Source: an uncultured Winogradskyella sp.
GTDB taxonomy: Bacteria; Bacteroidota; Bacteroidia; Flavobacteriales; Flavobacteriaceae
Reading direction: 5' to 3'
DNA length: 64,000 nucleotides
Assembly: GCF_947498345.1 (NCBI RefSeq)
Contig: NZ_CANMJY010000002.1
Coordinates: 310,001 to 374,000, forward strand
Numbering within the stretch: position 1 is the first letter of the stretch; each line of letters starts with the position of its first letter. The translations under genes and the position numbers were made by a program. The notes beneath the pieces were generated by a model. The model was not told where the DNA came from. It ran no database searches and saw nothing but the letters and a program-made list of their open reading frames with translations. This document shows, one piece after another, positions 17,916 to 26,904 of the stretch.

Positions 17916-18488
17916 TTACTTTCCGAAGTTTTTCTCAGCTATCTTTTCTAATTCAGCATACCAATCTTCACCAAATTTTCTAATAAGGGCTTCCTTTACA
18001 AATTTATAAACAGGTACCTGTAATTCTTTTCCTAATGAACACGCGTCATCGCAGATTTCCCATTTCTCGTAGTTAACACCAGAAAATTCTGAATACTCTT
18101 TTACTCGTATTGGGTACAAATGGCAGGATACGGGTTTTTTCCAAGATATTTCACCTTGATTATAAGCCTCTTCAATAGCACACAAAGCAGTGTTCTTTTC
18201 ATCAAAAATGACATAAGCACACTCAGCTCCATTAATGAGTGGTGTTTCTAAATCTCCAAACACTGTTTTTACAGAAGTTCCCTGAGCTTCTATAACCTCA
18301 ACACCTTCTTTTCTAAGAAAAGGCTTCACTTTAGGGTAGATGTCGTTAAGAATTTTCACTTCCTCTTCATCTAAAGGAGCACCAGCATCACCATCAATAC
18401 AACAAGCACCCTTGCATGCTGACAAATTACAGACAAAATCCTTTTCGATAATATCTTCTGAAACGATTGTTTTTCCTAGCTGAAACAT
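17916..18488 (-). CDS. DUF3109-family cysteine-rich protein
   Basis: 190 residues with a CxxxxCxxxCC cluster near the N-terminus (Cys20, Cys25, Cys29, Cys30 in CNLSACKGACC) and further Cys in ECAYVIF, LCAIEEA, SCHLYPIR and ICDDACS. The pattern fits metal or Fe-S binding (YkgJ-like or DUF3109). Function unknown. It ends 3 bp from the convergent kinase gene. Its promoter element TATTTTTG lies only 4 nt before the ATG. Confidence 0.85.
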   Translation of the reverse strand: MFQLGKTIVSEDIIEKDFVCNLSACKGACCIDGDAGAPLDEEEVKILNDIYPKVKPFLRKEGVEVIEAQGTSVKTVFGDLETPLINGAECAYVIFDEKNTALCAIEEAYNQGEISWKKPVSCHLYPIRVKEYSEFSGVNYEKWEICDDACSLGKELQVPVYKFVKEALIRKFGEDWYAELEKIAEKNFGK

Positions 18489-18492
18489 GCCA

Positions 18493-18500
18493 CAAAAATA
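18493..18500 (-). promoter_or_regulatory. -7 element of the DUF3109 gene, 4 nt before the ATG
   Basis: TATTTTTG on the minus strand, then TGGC and ATG. The word TTTGTGGCATG recurs exactly at panD. Predicts a nearly leaderless mRNA. Confidence 0.55.
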
Positions 18501-18578
18501 GTTAAACTTTACTGTAATTTAATATTGAAAATCAGTAATAAAACCTCACCTTTGCCGCGAAATTTAAAATTAGATATC

Positions 18579-19160
18579 ATGGAATTAAATTTTAAAGAAA
18601 TATTTACAGCCTTTATGGTGCTTTTTGCTGTAATAGATATCATTGGAAACATACCTATTATTATAGATTTGCGTAAAAAAGTTGGACACATTCAAAGCGA
18701 AAAAGCATCGCTTATTGCTGGTGTGATAATGATTATATTTTTGTTTTTAGGTCAAAGTTTACTGTCGCTTATAGGTATTGATGTTAATTCATTTGCTGTA
18801 GCTGGTGCGTTTATTTTATTTTTTATAGCGCTAGAGATGATATTAGGTATAACGCTCTACAAAGACGACGAAAATAGCGCTATTACAGCTTCTGTATTTC
18901 CTTTAGCATTCCCGCTTATTGCTGGCCCGGGAAGCTTAACCACTTTACTATCATTACGTGCAGAGTTTGCTATAGAAAATATTATCGTAGCCGTAATATG
19001 TAATGTCTTAGTGATTTATATTGTATTAAAAACATCAGCACGAATAGAAAAAATACTTGGACCTAATGGTATTAACATTATAAGAAAAGTTTTTGGTGTA
19101 ATTTTGTTGGCAATCGCAGTTAAATTATTTGCCCATAACATTAAAGCGTTATTGGTATAA
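18579..19160 (+). CDS. MarC-family integral membrane protein
   Basis: 193 residues, about six membrane helices, with the MarC landmarks FAVIDIIGNIPI near the N-terminus and FPLAFPLIAGPGSLTTLLSL in the middle. An upstream in-frame ATG (18525) would add 18 residues but lies before or within the probable promoter (CACCTTTG at 18548-18555), so MELNFKEIF is the better start. Role of the family is unclear; it was once linked to multiple antibiotic resistance, later disputed. Confidence 0.92.
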   Translation: MELNFKEIFTAFMVLFAVIDIIGNIPIIIDLRKKVGHIQSEKASLIAGVIMIIFLFLGQSLLSLIGIDVNSFAVAGAFILFFIALEMILGITLYKDDENSAITASVFPLAFPLIAGPGSLTTLLSLRAEFAIENIIVAVICNVLVIYIVLKTSARIEKILGPNGINIIRKVFGVILLAIAVKLFAHNIKALLV

Positions 19161-19171
19161 ACACTTATAAT

Positions 19172-19375
19172 ATGAAGATATTTACTATAGTTTTAAGCAT
19201 TATTGCATTAGGCTTGATAATTTTTAACGCTACAAAGTTAAATTTTGAAACACTTTTTGAAGGAGAAAGCTATACAGCGATTATCACAATTATTGCTGCA
19301 TTGTGTGCTATTATTTTGCTTCAAATTCTCAGAATATCAAAAAAAATAGAAATTTTAAGTAAAAAACGTAAATGA
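19172..19375 (+). CDS. Small two-helix membrane protein
   Basis: 67 residues with two hydrophobic helices (about 2-20 and 35-55) and a basic C-terminus (SKKIEILSKKRK). It sits 11 bp after marC and its stop overlaps the next ATG (4 bp), so it belongs to the marC operon. No family is recognised. Confidence 0.65.
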   Translation: MKIFTIVLSIIALGLIIFNATKLNFETLFEGESYTAIITIIAALCAIILLQILRISKKIEILSKKRK

Positions 19376-19983
19376 ATTTTGATGCCTTAATAGTTGGAGG
19401 CGGAGCTGCAGGCTTATCTTGTGCTTTGGTTCTAGGTTCTGCAAAGGATAAAGTTTATGCTAAAGATAAAAGCATAGGTGTTATAACCCATCAGAAAACA
19501 TCACATCTCCAAAATGCTTTGTTTAATAATGTTTTAGGCTTAAAACCTGGTGCTTTAGGGGCTGAGATTTTAGACAATGGAAAGAAGCAACTCAAAGACC
19601 TATATCCTCATGTAGTTCAAATTGAGAAAGAGAAGGTGACTCGAATAGAAAAATACACTAATGGGTTTAAAGTTTTAACGAATAAAAACGAATACGAAAC
19701 AAAAATTGTAGTCGTAGCTGTTGGTTATACTAATTTAATGACCATAAAAGGTCTTGAGAGTTATATAGAACCTCACCCAAGAGCTAATTCTGAGAAAAAT
19801 AGAATTTGGCTAAAAAACTCAAATCATTTAGTAGAAGAAAATCTATATGTGGCTGGTACTTTAGCGGGTTGGCGAAGTCAATTTTCTATGGCTAGCGGAA
19901 GCGGATCGCATGTTGCTACAGATATTTTAACGCTTTGGAATAATGGAAAACATACCAAAGTACACGACAAGGTTACTGTTTAA
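19372..19983 (+). CDS. Short thioredoxin-reductase-like FAD oxidoreductase
   Basis: 203 residues. The N-terminus has the dinucleotide-binding motif VGGGAAGLSCALVLGSA and the C-terminus the second FAD-binding segment VAGTLAGWRSQFSMASGSGSHVATDIL. The pyridine-nucleotide domain and CxxC of thioredoxin reductase (about 310 residues) are missing, so this is an FAD domain alone. It overlaps the preceding gene by 4 bp and the convergent S41 protease by 11 bp. Electron donor and substrate unknown. Confidence 0.8.
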   Translation: MNFDALIVGGGAAGLSCALVLGSAKDKVYAKDKSIGVITHQKTSHLQNALFNNVLGLKPGALGAEILDNGKKQLKDLYPHVVQIEKEKVTRIEKYTNGFKVLTNKNEYETKIVVVAVGYTNLMTIKGLESYIEPHPRANSEKNRIWLKNSNHLVEENLYVAGTLAGWRSQFSMASGSGSHVATDILTLWNNGKHTKVHDKVTV

Positions 19984-21580
19984 AATTAGGATATTCGGTA
20001 CTTATAAGAATGATTTCTTGTACCATAATATCTTCTTTGTTTAGAATTTCTTCAAAAGCATTATCATCAAACAACTGGCGTGCTAAAGTCGCTTTTATGA
20101 GTCGTCTTATCTCATCATTATAAGCTACAAAAGTGATATTTGTTCCTTCTTTTCTATTAACGTATTCTTGAAAACGTATTACGATATCATCACTTACTTC
20201 AAAATTATTTATAAAATCGTACTTGGTTACATTTTGGTAAGCACTTCGGTCTTTGTCTAATTCTTCAAAAACAAAATAACCAAAATGGCCTCTTCGTCTC
20301 AAATAATTAATAGTTTCATTATCAAATGAGCGATCTACAGGGACAAAAACATCTGGTATAATACCACCACCTCCATAAACAACTTTACCTTTAGGAGTAA
20401 TAAATTTTAAGGAATCATCAACTTCAATACTTGCTTCGTCAGCCAATTCACCAGTCCTTAAACGTTTATAGTAATCATTATAATAAGCGTGGTTGTCACC
20501 ATTGGTGTAGGGTCTTTGTATAGAACGGCCAGTTGGTGTATAATATCTTGAAACCGTTAGACGTACAGCACTACCATCACCTAAAGCCATTTCGCGTTGT
20601 ACTAAACCTTTACCATAAGAGCGTCTGCCAATTATAATCCCTTTGTCATTATCTTGAAGTGCTCCTGCAATAACTTCACTGGCTGAAGCGGAGTTTTCAT
20701 TTATTAAAATATATATTTCACCTTCTTCAAAATCACCTCTACCAGTGGCATATGTGCGTTCTTCTTTTCCTTTTTTATCTCTTGTAAATAAAATGAGTTT
20801 ATCATCTTCTAAAAACTCATCAGCAATTTGCTCTGCAATACCTAAAAACCCACCAGGATTATCACGCAAATCTAAAGCGAGTTTCATAGCACCTTGATCT
20901 TGTAACTCATCTAATGCAGATTTAAATTCTTTAAAACTAGACTCGGCAAAGCGGTTCATCTTTATATATCCTAACTCATCTGTGAGCATATAAGATGCTA
21001 CAACACTTTTAATAGGAATATCTTCGCGTCTTAACTTAAACTCTAAAAGCTTATCTTCTCCTTTTCTATAGACCGTTAACTTCACTCTGGAGTTTTTCTC
21101 TCCTTTAAGTTTTTTGGATATGAAACCATTAGTGACATCTTTTCCATAGATAGCTTCACCATCGGCTAATAGAATACGATCTCCCCCCATTATACCCGCA
21201 CGTTCACTAGGACCTCCTTCAGTAGGTTTAATAACTGCAATAGTGTCTTTGTATGGGTAATAATTAATACCAATACCAACAAAATCACCTTTCATGTTTT
21301 CGGTAATACGTTGTAAATCTTCTTTAGGGATATAAGTAGAATGTGGATCTAAGTTGTCTAAAATTCCATTTACGGTGACATCTACTATACTATCTGTATT
21401 AACTTCATCAACATATTCATAATCTATATAGTCTATAAGTCGGTTGAGCTTATCTTTTTTACTGTTAGTAGTAAAAAGATTATCTGAAGTATCAGTGAAA
21501 TTCAATTTTCCACCAATGACAACTCCCGTAGCAATTGCTATTCCAATAATAAGCGGTATGTATTTATTTTTTGTTGCCAT
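19973..21580 (-). CDS. S41-family C-terminal processing protease
   Basis: 535 residues. N-terminal membrane anchor or signal (about 8-24), PDZ domain (about 90-175, GGDRILLADGEAI), then the S41 catalytic core with Ser299 in NENSASASEV and Lys324 in SYGKGLVQ, the expected 25-residue spacing. A long C-terminal extension follows (about 400-535). It acts in the periplasm on C-termini of envelope proteins. Its ATG overlaps the dCMP deaminase stop (TAATG), so the two are coupled. Confidence 0.94.
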   Translation of the reverse strand: MATKNKYIPLIIGIAIATGVVIGGKLNFTDTSDNLFTTNSKKDKLNRLIDYIDYEYVDEVNTDSIVDVTVNGILDNLDPHSTYIPKEDLQRITENMKGDFVGIGINYYPYKDTIAVIKPTEGGPSERAGIMGGDRILLADGEAIYGKDVTNGFISKKLKGEKNSRVKLTVYRKGEDKLLEFKLRREDIPIKSVVASYMLTDELGYIKMNRFAESSFKEFKSALDELQDQGAMKLALDLRDNPGGFLGIAEQIADEFLEDDKLILFTRDKKGKEERTYATGRGDFEEGEIYILINENSASASEVIAGALQDNDKGIIIGRRSYGKGLVQREMALGDGSAVRLTVSRYYTPTGRSIQRPYTNGDNHAYYNDYYKRLRTGELADEASIEVDDSLKFITPKGKVVYGGGGIIPDVFVPVDRSFDNETINYLRRRGHFGYFVFEELDKDRSAYQNVTKYDFINNFEVSDDIVIRFQEYVNRKEGTNITFVAYNDEIRRLIKATLARQLFDDNAFEEILNKEDIMVQEIILISTEYPNFKQ

Positions 21581-22011
21581 TAGGATTTTAAATCTTCTAT
21601 AAGTTCTAATTCTATACCAGCTTTTGCTAAAAATTGCAATCCGGAATCATCCTTATAAGTTTTATGATAAACTACTCTGACAATTCCTGCCTGATGAATC
21701 AATTTACTACATTCTTTGCATGGTGACAACGTAATGTATAATGTTGCGCCTTTACATGATTGTGTTGATGCTGCTACTTTTAAAATAGCATTAGCTTCAG
21801 CATGCAATACATACCATTTTGTGTAACCTTCTTCATCCTCGCAATAATTTTCAAAACCTGTTGGTGTGCCATTATATCCATCAGAAATTATCATACGATC
21901 TTTTACAATAAGAGCTCCGACTTGTTTACGTTTACAATGCGATAGTTTTCCCCATTGTTGTGCAATGCGTAAATACGCCTTGTCGTATCGTAATTGTTTT
22001 TTCTTTGGCAT
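21580..22011 (-). CDS. dCMP deaminase family protein (ComEB-like)
   Basis: 143 residues of the zinc-dependent cytidine/deoxycytidylate deaminase family. Zinc ligands and catalytic Glu are present: His70 and Glu72 in HAEANAI, Cys98 and Cys101 in SPCKECS. Supplies dUMP from dCMP. First gene of a two-gene unit with the S41 protease. Confidence 0.93.
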   Translation of the reverse strand: MPKKKQLRYDKAYLRIAQQWGKLSHCKRKQVGALIVKDRMIISDGYNGTPTGFENYCEDEEGYTKWYVLHAEANAILKVAASTQSCKGATLYITLSPCKECSKLIHQAGIVRVVYHKTYKDDSGLQFLAKAGIELELIEDLKS

Positions 22012-22103
22012 TAATTATTTAATACAATGTAAGTAACGAATATAAAAGGATAGAATTGTATACGCAATTTACTTGTCGTTAAAGTTTTACCAAACTTTTA
22101 AGA

Positions 22104-22694
22104 TTAGTTGAGCAAATCGCTTTCAATTATCATAGGGATAACAAGTCCGATAACAATTGCTGAGAGTACCATAACCCAATCGCGCCTAGAAAACCTAAAT
22201 ATAGTCTGACATAAAAACCCTAGGAATAAAACCACAAAAACAATAATAATTTGTGCTATTTCAATGCCTAAAGCAAACTCAATAAGAAGCTCTACTTTGT
22301 TTTCAGATTGACCAGCAAACATCTTAAATTCTCTGGCAAAACCTAAGCCATGTACTAATCCAAAAAATAAAGTTGTAAAAAATAAAAGCCCAACTTTAGT
22401 ACTTTTATCTTTTTTACCTGAGGTAAATACATTGTAGATTGCTGCAATTAATATAGTTACAGGAATTAAAAACTCAACAAGTTTTCCATTAACACTAACA
22501 ACACCATAAGCTGCCAAAACTAAGGATAAGGTATGTCCTAAAGTAAACATGGAGACCAAAAGTAGTACACGTTTCCAATCTTTAAATACATAAGGAACGG
22601 CTAATACCATTAAAAAGAGAACATGGTCATAACCGTTAGGATCTAAAACATGGTTAATGCCATACTGTACATTAAACCAAAAGTTATCTAACAT
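22104..22694 (-). CDS. HupE/UreJ-family membrane protein
   Basis: 196 residues, about six membrane helices. The N-terminal His motif HVLDPNGYDHVLFL and GHTLSLVLA are typical of HupE/UreJ_2 proteins, which are linked to nickel or other metal uptake. No hydrogenase or urease gene is in the window, so the substrate here is open. A TAAATTTG element lies 23 nt before the ATG. Confidence 0.85.
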   Translation of the reverse strand: MLDNFWFNVQYGINHVLDPNGYDHVLFLMVLAVPYVFKDWKRVLLLVSMFTLGHTLSLVLAAYGVVSVNGKLVEFLIPVTILIAAIYNVFTSGKKDKSTKVGLLFFTTLFFGLVHGLGFAREFKMFAGQSENKVELLIEFALGIEIAQIIIVFVVLFLGFLCQTIFRFSRRDWVMVLSAIVIGLVIPMIIESDLLN

Positions 22695-22716
22695 AATTAA
22701 TTCATTTGGGATGACT

Positions 22717-22724
22717 CAAATTTA
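22717..22724 (-). promoter_or_regulatory. -7 promoter element of the hupE-like gene
   Basis: TAAATTTG on the minus strand, an exact TAnnTTTG match. Confidence 0.5.
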
Positions 22725-22891
22725 CAATTAAAATTCATAAAAAAGTCTTAAGAAAATCTTTAAGCTTTTTATGAATAAGTAGAAATATCTTCATGTTAGT
22801 GACCATGCGTTATTGAGTTGAGGAAAATTTAACAAATATATAAGATAATTCTATCTGTAATTTATGAATATTAAGACGCTAGAATATCAGA

Positions 22892-23947
22892 ATGGATCCA
22901 ACTTTATCAAATCAGTTTTTTTCGTTTAAGAACGGGCTTGAGCTTGTAATTAGTGTATTAGCAATTGCACATGGTTTATTTTTAATACTTAAGTCTAAGA
23001 GAGATAATCTATTAGTATTGTCTAGCGTCTTTTTTATTTTATTAGGATTACACTTCTTGCTTCTCAACCTTAAAAACTTCTTCAATTTTGAAACATTATT
23101 TGTCCTTATATTAATCTTATCTGCTTACGGTCCAATCTTGTATTTAATGACATGCGAAGTATTAGGTTTGAGATATAACTTCAAAAACAAAGTAAAAAGG
23201 TTGGTTCTTATTAATTCCTTATCTCTAGCCATATATCTGTTTATTAATCTGGAAAATAAAGTTGTTTTATGGAATCTCTATATTTTGATTTTCATAGTTA
23301 TCACATTGTTTAAGCTCAATAAGGATAAAGTAATTACTAGATCCCCCCTTGTTAGCACCTGGCTTAAACAATTAGTTTTAATTTTTGGACTTATAAATAT
23401 TATGTATCTGGGTGTTTATATATTAAGGAATGGTAGTGTAGCCTCATACCTAAGTGCTAAGATTCCCTTTACGTTTCTTTTCTTGATCTTATTGATCAAC
23501 AGTTTTAGATTTTTCTTTAAAACGCCTAATTTGTTAGTTAAGAAAAGTTACTTAAAAACTCACGAAGACAAAGTATTATTTGAAGAAATAGCAAATTCTA
23601 TTAACCAATTAATGGAAAATGAACAACTTTTTTTGGATTCTGAACTTAGTCTTAATGATTTAGCAAATAAACTAAATCAAAATAAGCGATTGGTTTCAGA
23701 TGTTATTAATAGAAATTTTGGATTAAGTTTCCATAGATACGTTAATGAACTAAGACTTAAAAAGGCAGTTCGGATTATGGAAGAAGATAAAGCAAACAGG
23801 AAATTAATCAAGGAGATTATGTATAACTCTGGTTTTAATAATAAGGTAAGCTTTAACAACGCATTCAAGAAAAAATATAATTTAACTCCATCAAAGTTTA
23901 GGTACAGTTTACATGATGGAAGTAAAAAAACTAATATGCATTTGTAG
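22892..23947 (+). CDS. Membrane-anchored AraC-family transcriptional regulator
   Basis: 351 residues. The first 210 or so are hydrophobic, with about six or seven membrane helices. The C-terminal 110 residues form an AraC-type double HTH (SLNDLANKLNQNKRLVSDVIN and IMYNSGFNNKVSFNNAFKKK, then LTPSKFR). This architecture is common in Flavobacteriaceae and implies a regulator that senses a membrane or lipid-phase signal. Targets are not evident, but three genes follow in the same direction. Confidence 0.9.
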   Translation: MDPTLSNQFFSFKNGLELVISVLAIAHGLFLILKSKRDNLLVLSSVFFILLGLHFLLLNLKNFFNFETLFVLILILSAYGPILYLMTCEVLGLRYNFKNKVKRLVLINSLSLAIYLFINLENKVVLWNLYILIFIVITLFKLNKDKVITRSPLVSTWLKQLVLIFGLINIMYLGVYILRNGSVASYLSAKIPFTFLFLILLINSFRFFFKTPNLLVKKSYLKTHEDKVLFEEIANSINQLMENEQLFLDSELSLNDLANKLNQNKRLVSDVINRNFGLSFHRYVNELRLKKAVRIMEEDKANRKLIKEIMYNSGFNNKVSFNNAFKKKYNLTPSKFRYSLHDGSKKTNMHL

Positions 23948-24209
23948 CATTTACCTACAAACTCTTTTCGTATTACAAATTTGGTAAACAAACAGGTTGG
24001 TTTACTATTAGCTTATCGAGCTTAACATATTTTAACTTTTGATAAGTATAAATTCGTAAGTATATAATTTCTAAACTGCTTCAATTTATTTTAGGATTTC
24101 TAGATAAAGATTTCAAAATAACTATCGATTAAAATATTAGTTGTTATGTACAAGCAGATTTTCGATAGAATAGATATATCACAACATTAACTCTCAATCA
24201 TTACTCCTT

Positions 24210-25004
24210 ATGTCTTTAAAAACAAAAAAAAACTATTTCAATTTATTTTTTACAGCTGTTTTAATGTTATCACTATTTATATCCTGTCGATCAAAAGCTA
24301 AACTTGTTAAAACTTCTTGGTATGATATAGATAAAGCAAATTTAGAAATGAGCCGTGATAGTTTTAATATGTATAATCCCGAAGGTAAAAAAGTTGGAAC
24401 GATGCTTACGAAGACATTTATTGAGAAAGAAAAAATATATTATTCGGATATTTCTCAATTTGATAATGGCTCTATTTATGAAGAAGCCTTCTTTGTAATT
24501 GATAAGGAATCACTCAGAACCGAATCAGTGAATATATATTTTAAAATTGGAGAGAACTACCAACGAATAGAATATAATATCACTAATAAATCTCTACAAG
24601 GAAGCAATACTTTAAGCATAGGTGGGAAATTAACAACTAAAAAAATAGATACCATTATTGATTTTGATGTCGTTAGACCTGAAATATTTGCTTTAATAAA
24701 TGGAGTCGTAAACCTAAAAAAAGACACATTAAAGTTAAAAGTATTAGAGCCAACAAGTCTAAGGGTTGCTAATGCTTCATTAAAGTTTGAAGATAACCAG
24801 GAGGTTAAAATCCAAGATGAGCTTCATAAGGTTAAAAGAATATCACTCAATGGTGGTAGAGTAGTGCCAGACAATATTATTTATGTTGGTGACTTCAAGC
24901 TTAAAAAAGTTGATGTTGTAAAGCCTAGTTTAGAAATCTGTCTTGTCAAATCTAAAAAAATTGAACATACGGATTCTAAAAAACTACATTTTATAGAATT
25001 GTGA
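24210..25004 (+). CDS. Uncharacterised lipoprotein
   Basis: 264 residues. Lipoprotein signal with lipobox FISC at Cys26. The mature part is strand-rich and soluble with no motif I recognise. It is flanked by an AraC-type regulator and a beta-propeller gene on the same strand with 260-bp and 115-bp gaps, so probably an independent unit. I do not recognise the family. Confidence 0.6.
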   Translation: MSLKTKKNYFNLFFTAVLMLSLFISCRSKAKLVKTSWYDIDKANLEMSRDSFNMYNPEGKKVGTMLTKTFIEKEKIYYSDISQFDNGSIYEEAFFVIDKESLRTESVNIYFKIGENYQRIEYNITNKSLQGSNTLSIGGKLTTKKIDTIIDFDVVRPEIFALINGVVNLKKDTLKLKVLEPTSLRVANASLKFEDNQEVKIQDELHKVKRISLNGGRVVPDNIIYVGDFKLKKVDVVKPSLEICLVKSKKIEHTDSKKLHFIEL

Positions 25005-25119
25005 TAATAGTTTACTATAGCATTGCATTTTGTAGAGCCTAACGATTAAGTGTATCTATCTGCTGTTCATAATTAGATTCTAAAAACACTAACAATGTAA
25101 CTCAATAAATATAAAAACC

Positions 25120-25959
25120 ATGAGAAAAGTATTAACAATCATTGTGTCACTAATCGCAAATTTTATAATTGCACAGAGTGATTTTTCGCCACAATATTCT
25201 AATGACGGCAGTCAAATTTTATTTTATTCATACAGGATAGAAAAAGAGCCAGAAATATTTGTTATTGATAAAGATGGCAAGAAAGTTAAGCAATTAACAA
25301 AGACTGATGGCAACTGGGCGATTGAGCCTAGATGGTCTGAGACTGATAATTTCATCACCTATTCTACAGGAGAAAATATGGGAAAGTTAAAGTTGGCTAT
25401 TCATGACTTAAACATGGATGAAGTAAAATTCATTGAGAAAATGGAAGGTTCTCAGTTTGTCATTTCTTGGAATAAAAATGGAATTGAGTGGGGCAATAAA
25501 AGCAAAAATGGATTTAAATTTTATCGTAAAACAGAACACAACAACACACCAATTGAATACAAACAGTTTAAAGATTATTTCCTGAAATCAAGTAGAGATG
25601 GAACGTTTACAGTTTTAGCAGTTTATGATGAAAACAAAAAGGGATTATGGGTTATTAATGATGATGGTGAACCCCAAAAAATAACAGATATGATTGGTAG
25701 CAATATATCCTTTTCGTTTGATAATAAGTTTATAGCTTTTGAGGCTAAGGAAAAAGATGTTTCTAATATTTATACCATAAAACTAGATGGATCTGACCTA
25801 AAAAAAATAACATCTGATCAAGCCAATGATCTAATGCCTACGATTAGCCCAAATAATAAAGAAATAACATACTCCTCGAGCATTTCAGGTCAATTTTGCC
25901 TGCACACTATAAATTTAGACACTAAGGAAGTTAAACAAATTACAGGATTAAAGAACTAA
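25120..25959 (+). CDS. Secreted TolB-like beta-propeller (PD40) protein
   Basis: 279 residues with a signal peptide ending around IIAQ (18-19). It contains repeated WD40-like/PD40 signatures: SPQYSNDGSQILFYS, EPRWSETDNFITYS, SFSFDNKFIAFEA and MPTISPNNKEITYSS. The blades resemble TolB and the N-terminal propeller of prolyl oligopeptidases, but no catalytic domain follows. Likely periplasmic; role unknown. Confidence 0.8.
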   Translation: MRKVLTIIVSLIANFIIAQSDFSPQYSNDGSQILFYSYRIEKEPEIFVIDKDGKKVKQLTKTDGNWAIEPRWSETDNFITYSTGENMGKLKLAIHDLNMDEVKFIEKMEGSQFVISWNKNGIEWGNKSKNGFKFYRKTEHNNTPIEYKQFKDYFLKSSRDGTFTVLAVYDENKKGLWVINDDGEPQKITDMIGSNISFSFDNKFIAFEAKEKDVSNIYTIKLDGSDLKKITSDQANDLMPTISPNNKEITYSSSISGQFCLHTINLDTKEVKQITGLKN

Positions 25960-26030
25960 AAATAAGATGTACTCATAGATGCTCTTTAAATTACTATAAT
26001 TAAGTTGTGGTAGAATTTAATCTAAGTATT

Positions 26031-26723
26031 ATGATAGGAAACAAAAAGTTTCAGCCATTTATAAAGACTATACTTATTGAAATAATTATACTAACCATTA
26101 TTTCAGTAACAGTACCAGTTATAGTCCAAAATTGGCTATATCCAAAACTAGGATTACCTCATGATTCGCCTATTCCGCTGCGGATACTTTTAGTTGGTTT
26201 TTTTGTACTTTACTTTTTAAAGAAGCAAGGACAAACATTATATGATTTGGGTTATTCAAAACCTAAAAACTGGTTTATCTTTACAGGGTTTTTAATTTTA
26301 ATAATTTTCCTTCAAATTTTCCTTCCAGGAACCATCATAAATAGCCTTGGGTTCAACATGGGCGATTACTCTTTTTTTGAGCATGTGCAAGGAAATCTAC
26401 CTGCATTGATATTTTGGATTGTTATGTCTTGGGTAATTGGAGCTTTTTTTGAAGAATTAATATTTAGAGTCTATTTAATTGACCGTTTTAAGCGACTTGT
26501 TAATCATGATAAAGTAGGCTTAATCATTGCAATAATAATCCAAGCTATATTTTTTGGCTTGTTTCATTGGTATCAAGGTACAGGAGGAGTATTATCAACA
26601 GCAATAAGTGGGCTAATTTCAGGAACCATATATGGTGTTTATAAGAACATATGGCCTTGTGTAATTTCACATGGATTATTAAACACAGTTTTCTTTATTG
26701 CTTTTTATTTTAATGGTGTTTAA
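26031..26723 (+). CDS. CPBP-family intramembrane glutamic endopeptidase
   Basis: 230 residues from the ATG at 26031 (an upstream GTG at 26007 would add 8). Multiple membrane helices and the full CPBP (Abi/CAAX protease) signature: Glu141-Glu142 and Arg146 in FFEELIFRVYL, His179 in GLFHWYQG and His214 in SHGLLNT. All catalytic positions are present. Family roles include bacteriocin immunity and prenyl-protein processing; the substrate here is unknown. Confidence 0.88.
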   Translation: MIGNKKFQPFIKTILIEIIILTIISVTVPVIVQNWLYPKLGLPHDSPIPLRILLVGFFVLYFLKKQGQTLYDLGYSKPKNWFIFTGFLILIIFLQIFLPGTIINSLGFNMGDYSFFEHVQGNLPALIFWIVMSWVIGAFFEELIFRVYLIDRFKRLVNHDKVGLIIAIIIQAIFFGLFHWYQGTGGVLSTAISGLISGTIYGVYKNIWPCVISHGLLNTVFFIAFYFNGV

Positions 26724-26904
26724 TAGCTTTTTTAAAGTGTTCTAAAAAAGTAGATGGTTTTCATGAGGGATAACTCAATTGAACATTACAAGAAAATATA
26801 TCTTAATACGAATCACCTAAATATTGAAAACAAAAATGAAATAATTTTCAATCACAGCTTTTTGATTATAATCTTGGACGAATTCAATTTAGGTTTATGA
26901 TATT

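Noticed and set aside
18525..18578. Longer MarC start
   Set aside because: It precedes the likely promoter box and adds a hydrophilic stretch before the first membrane helix.
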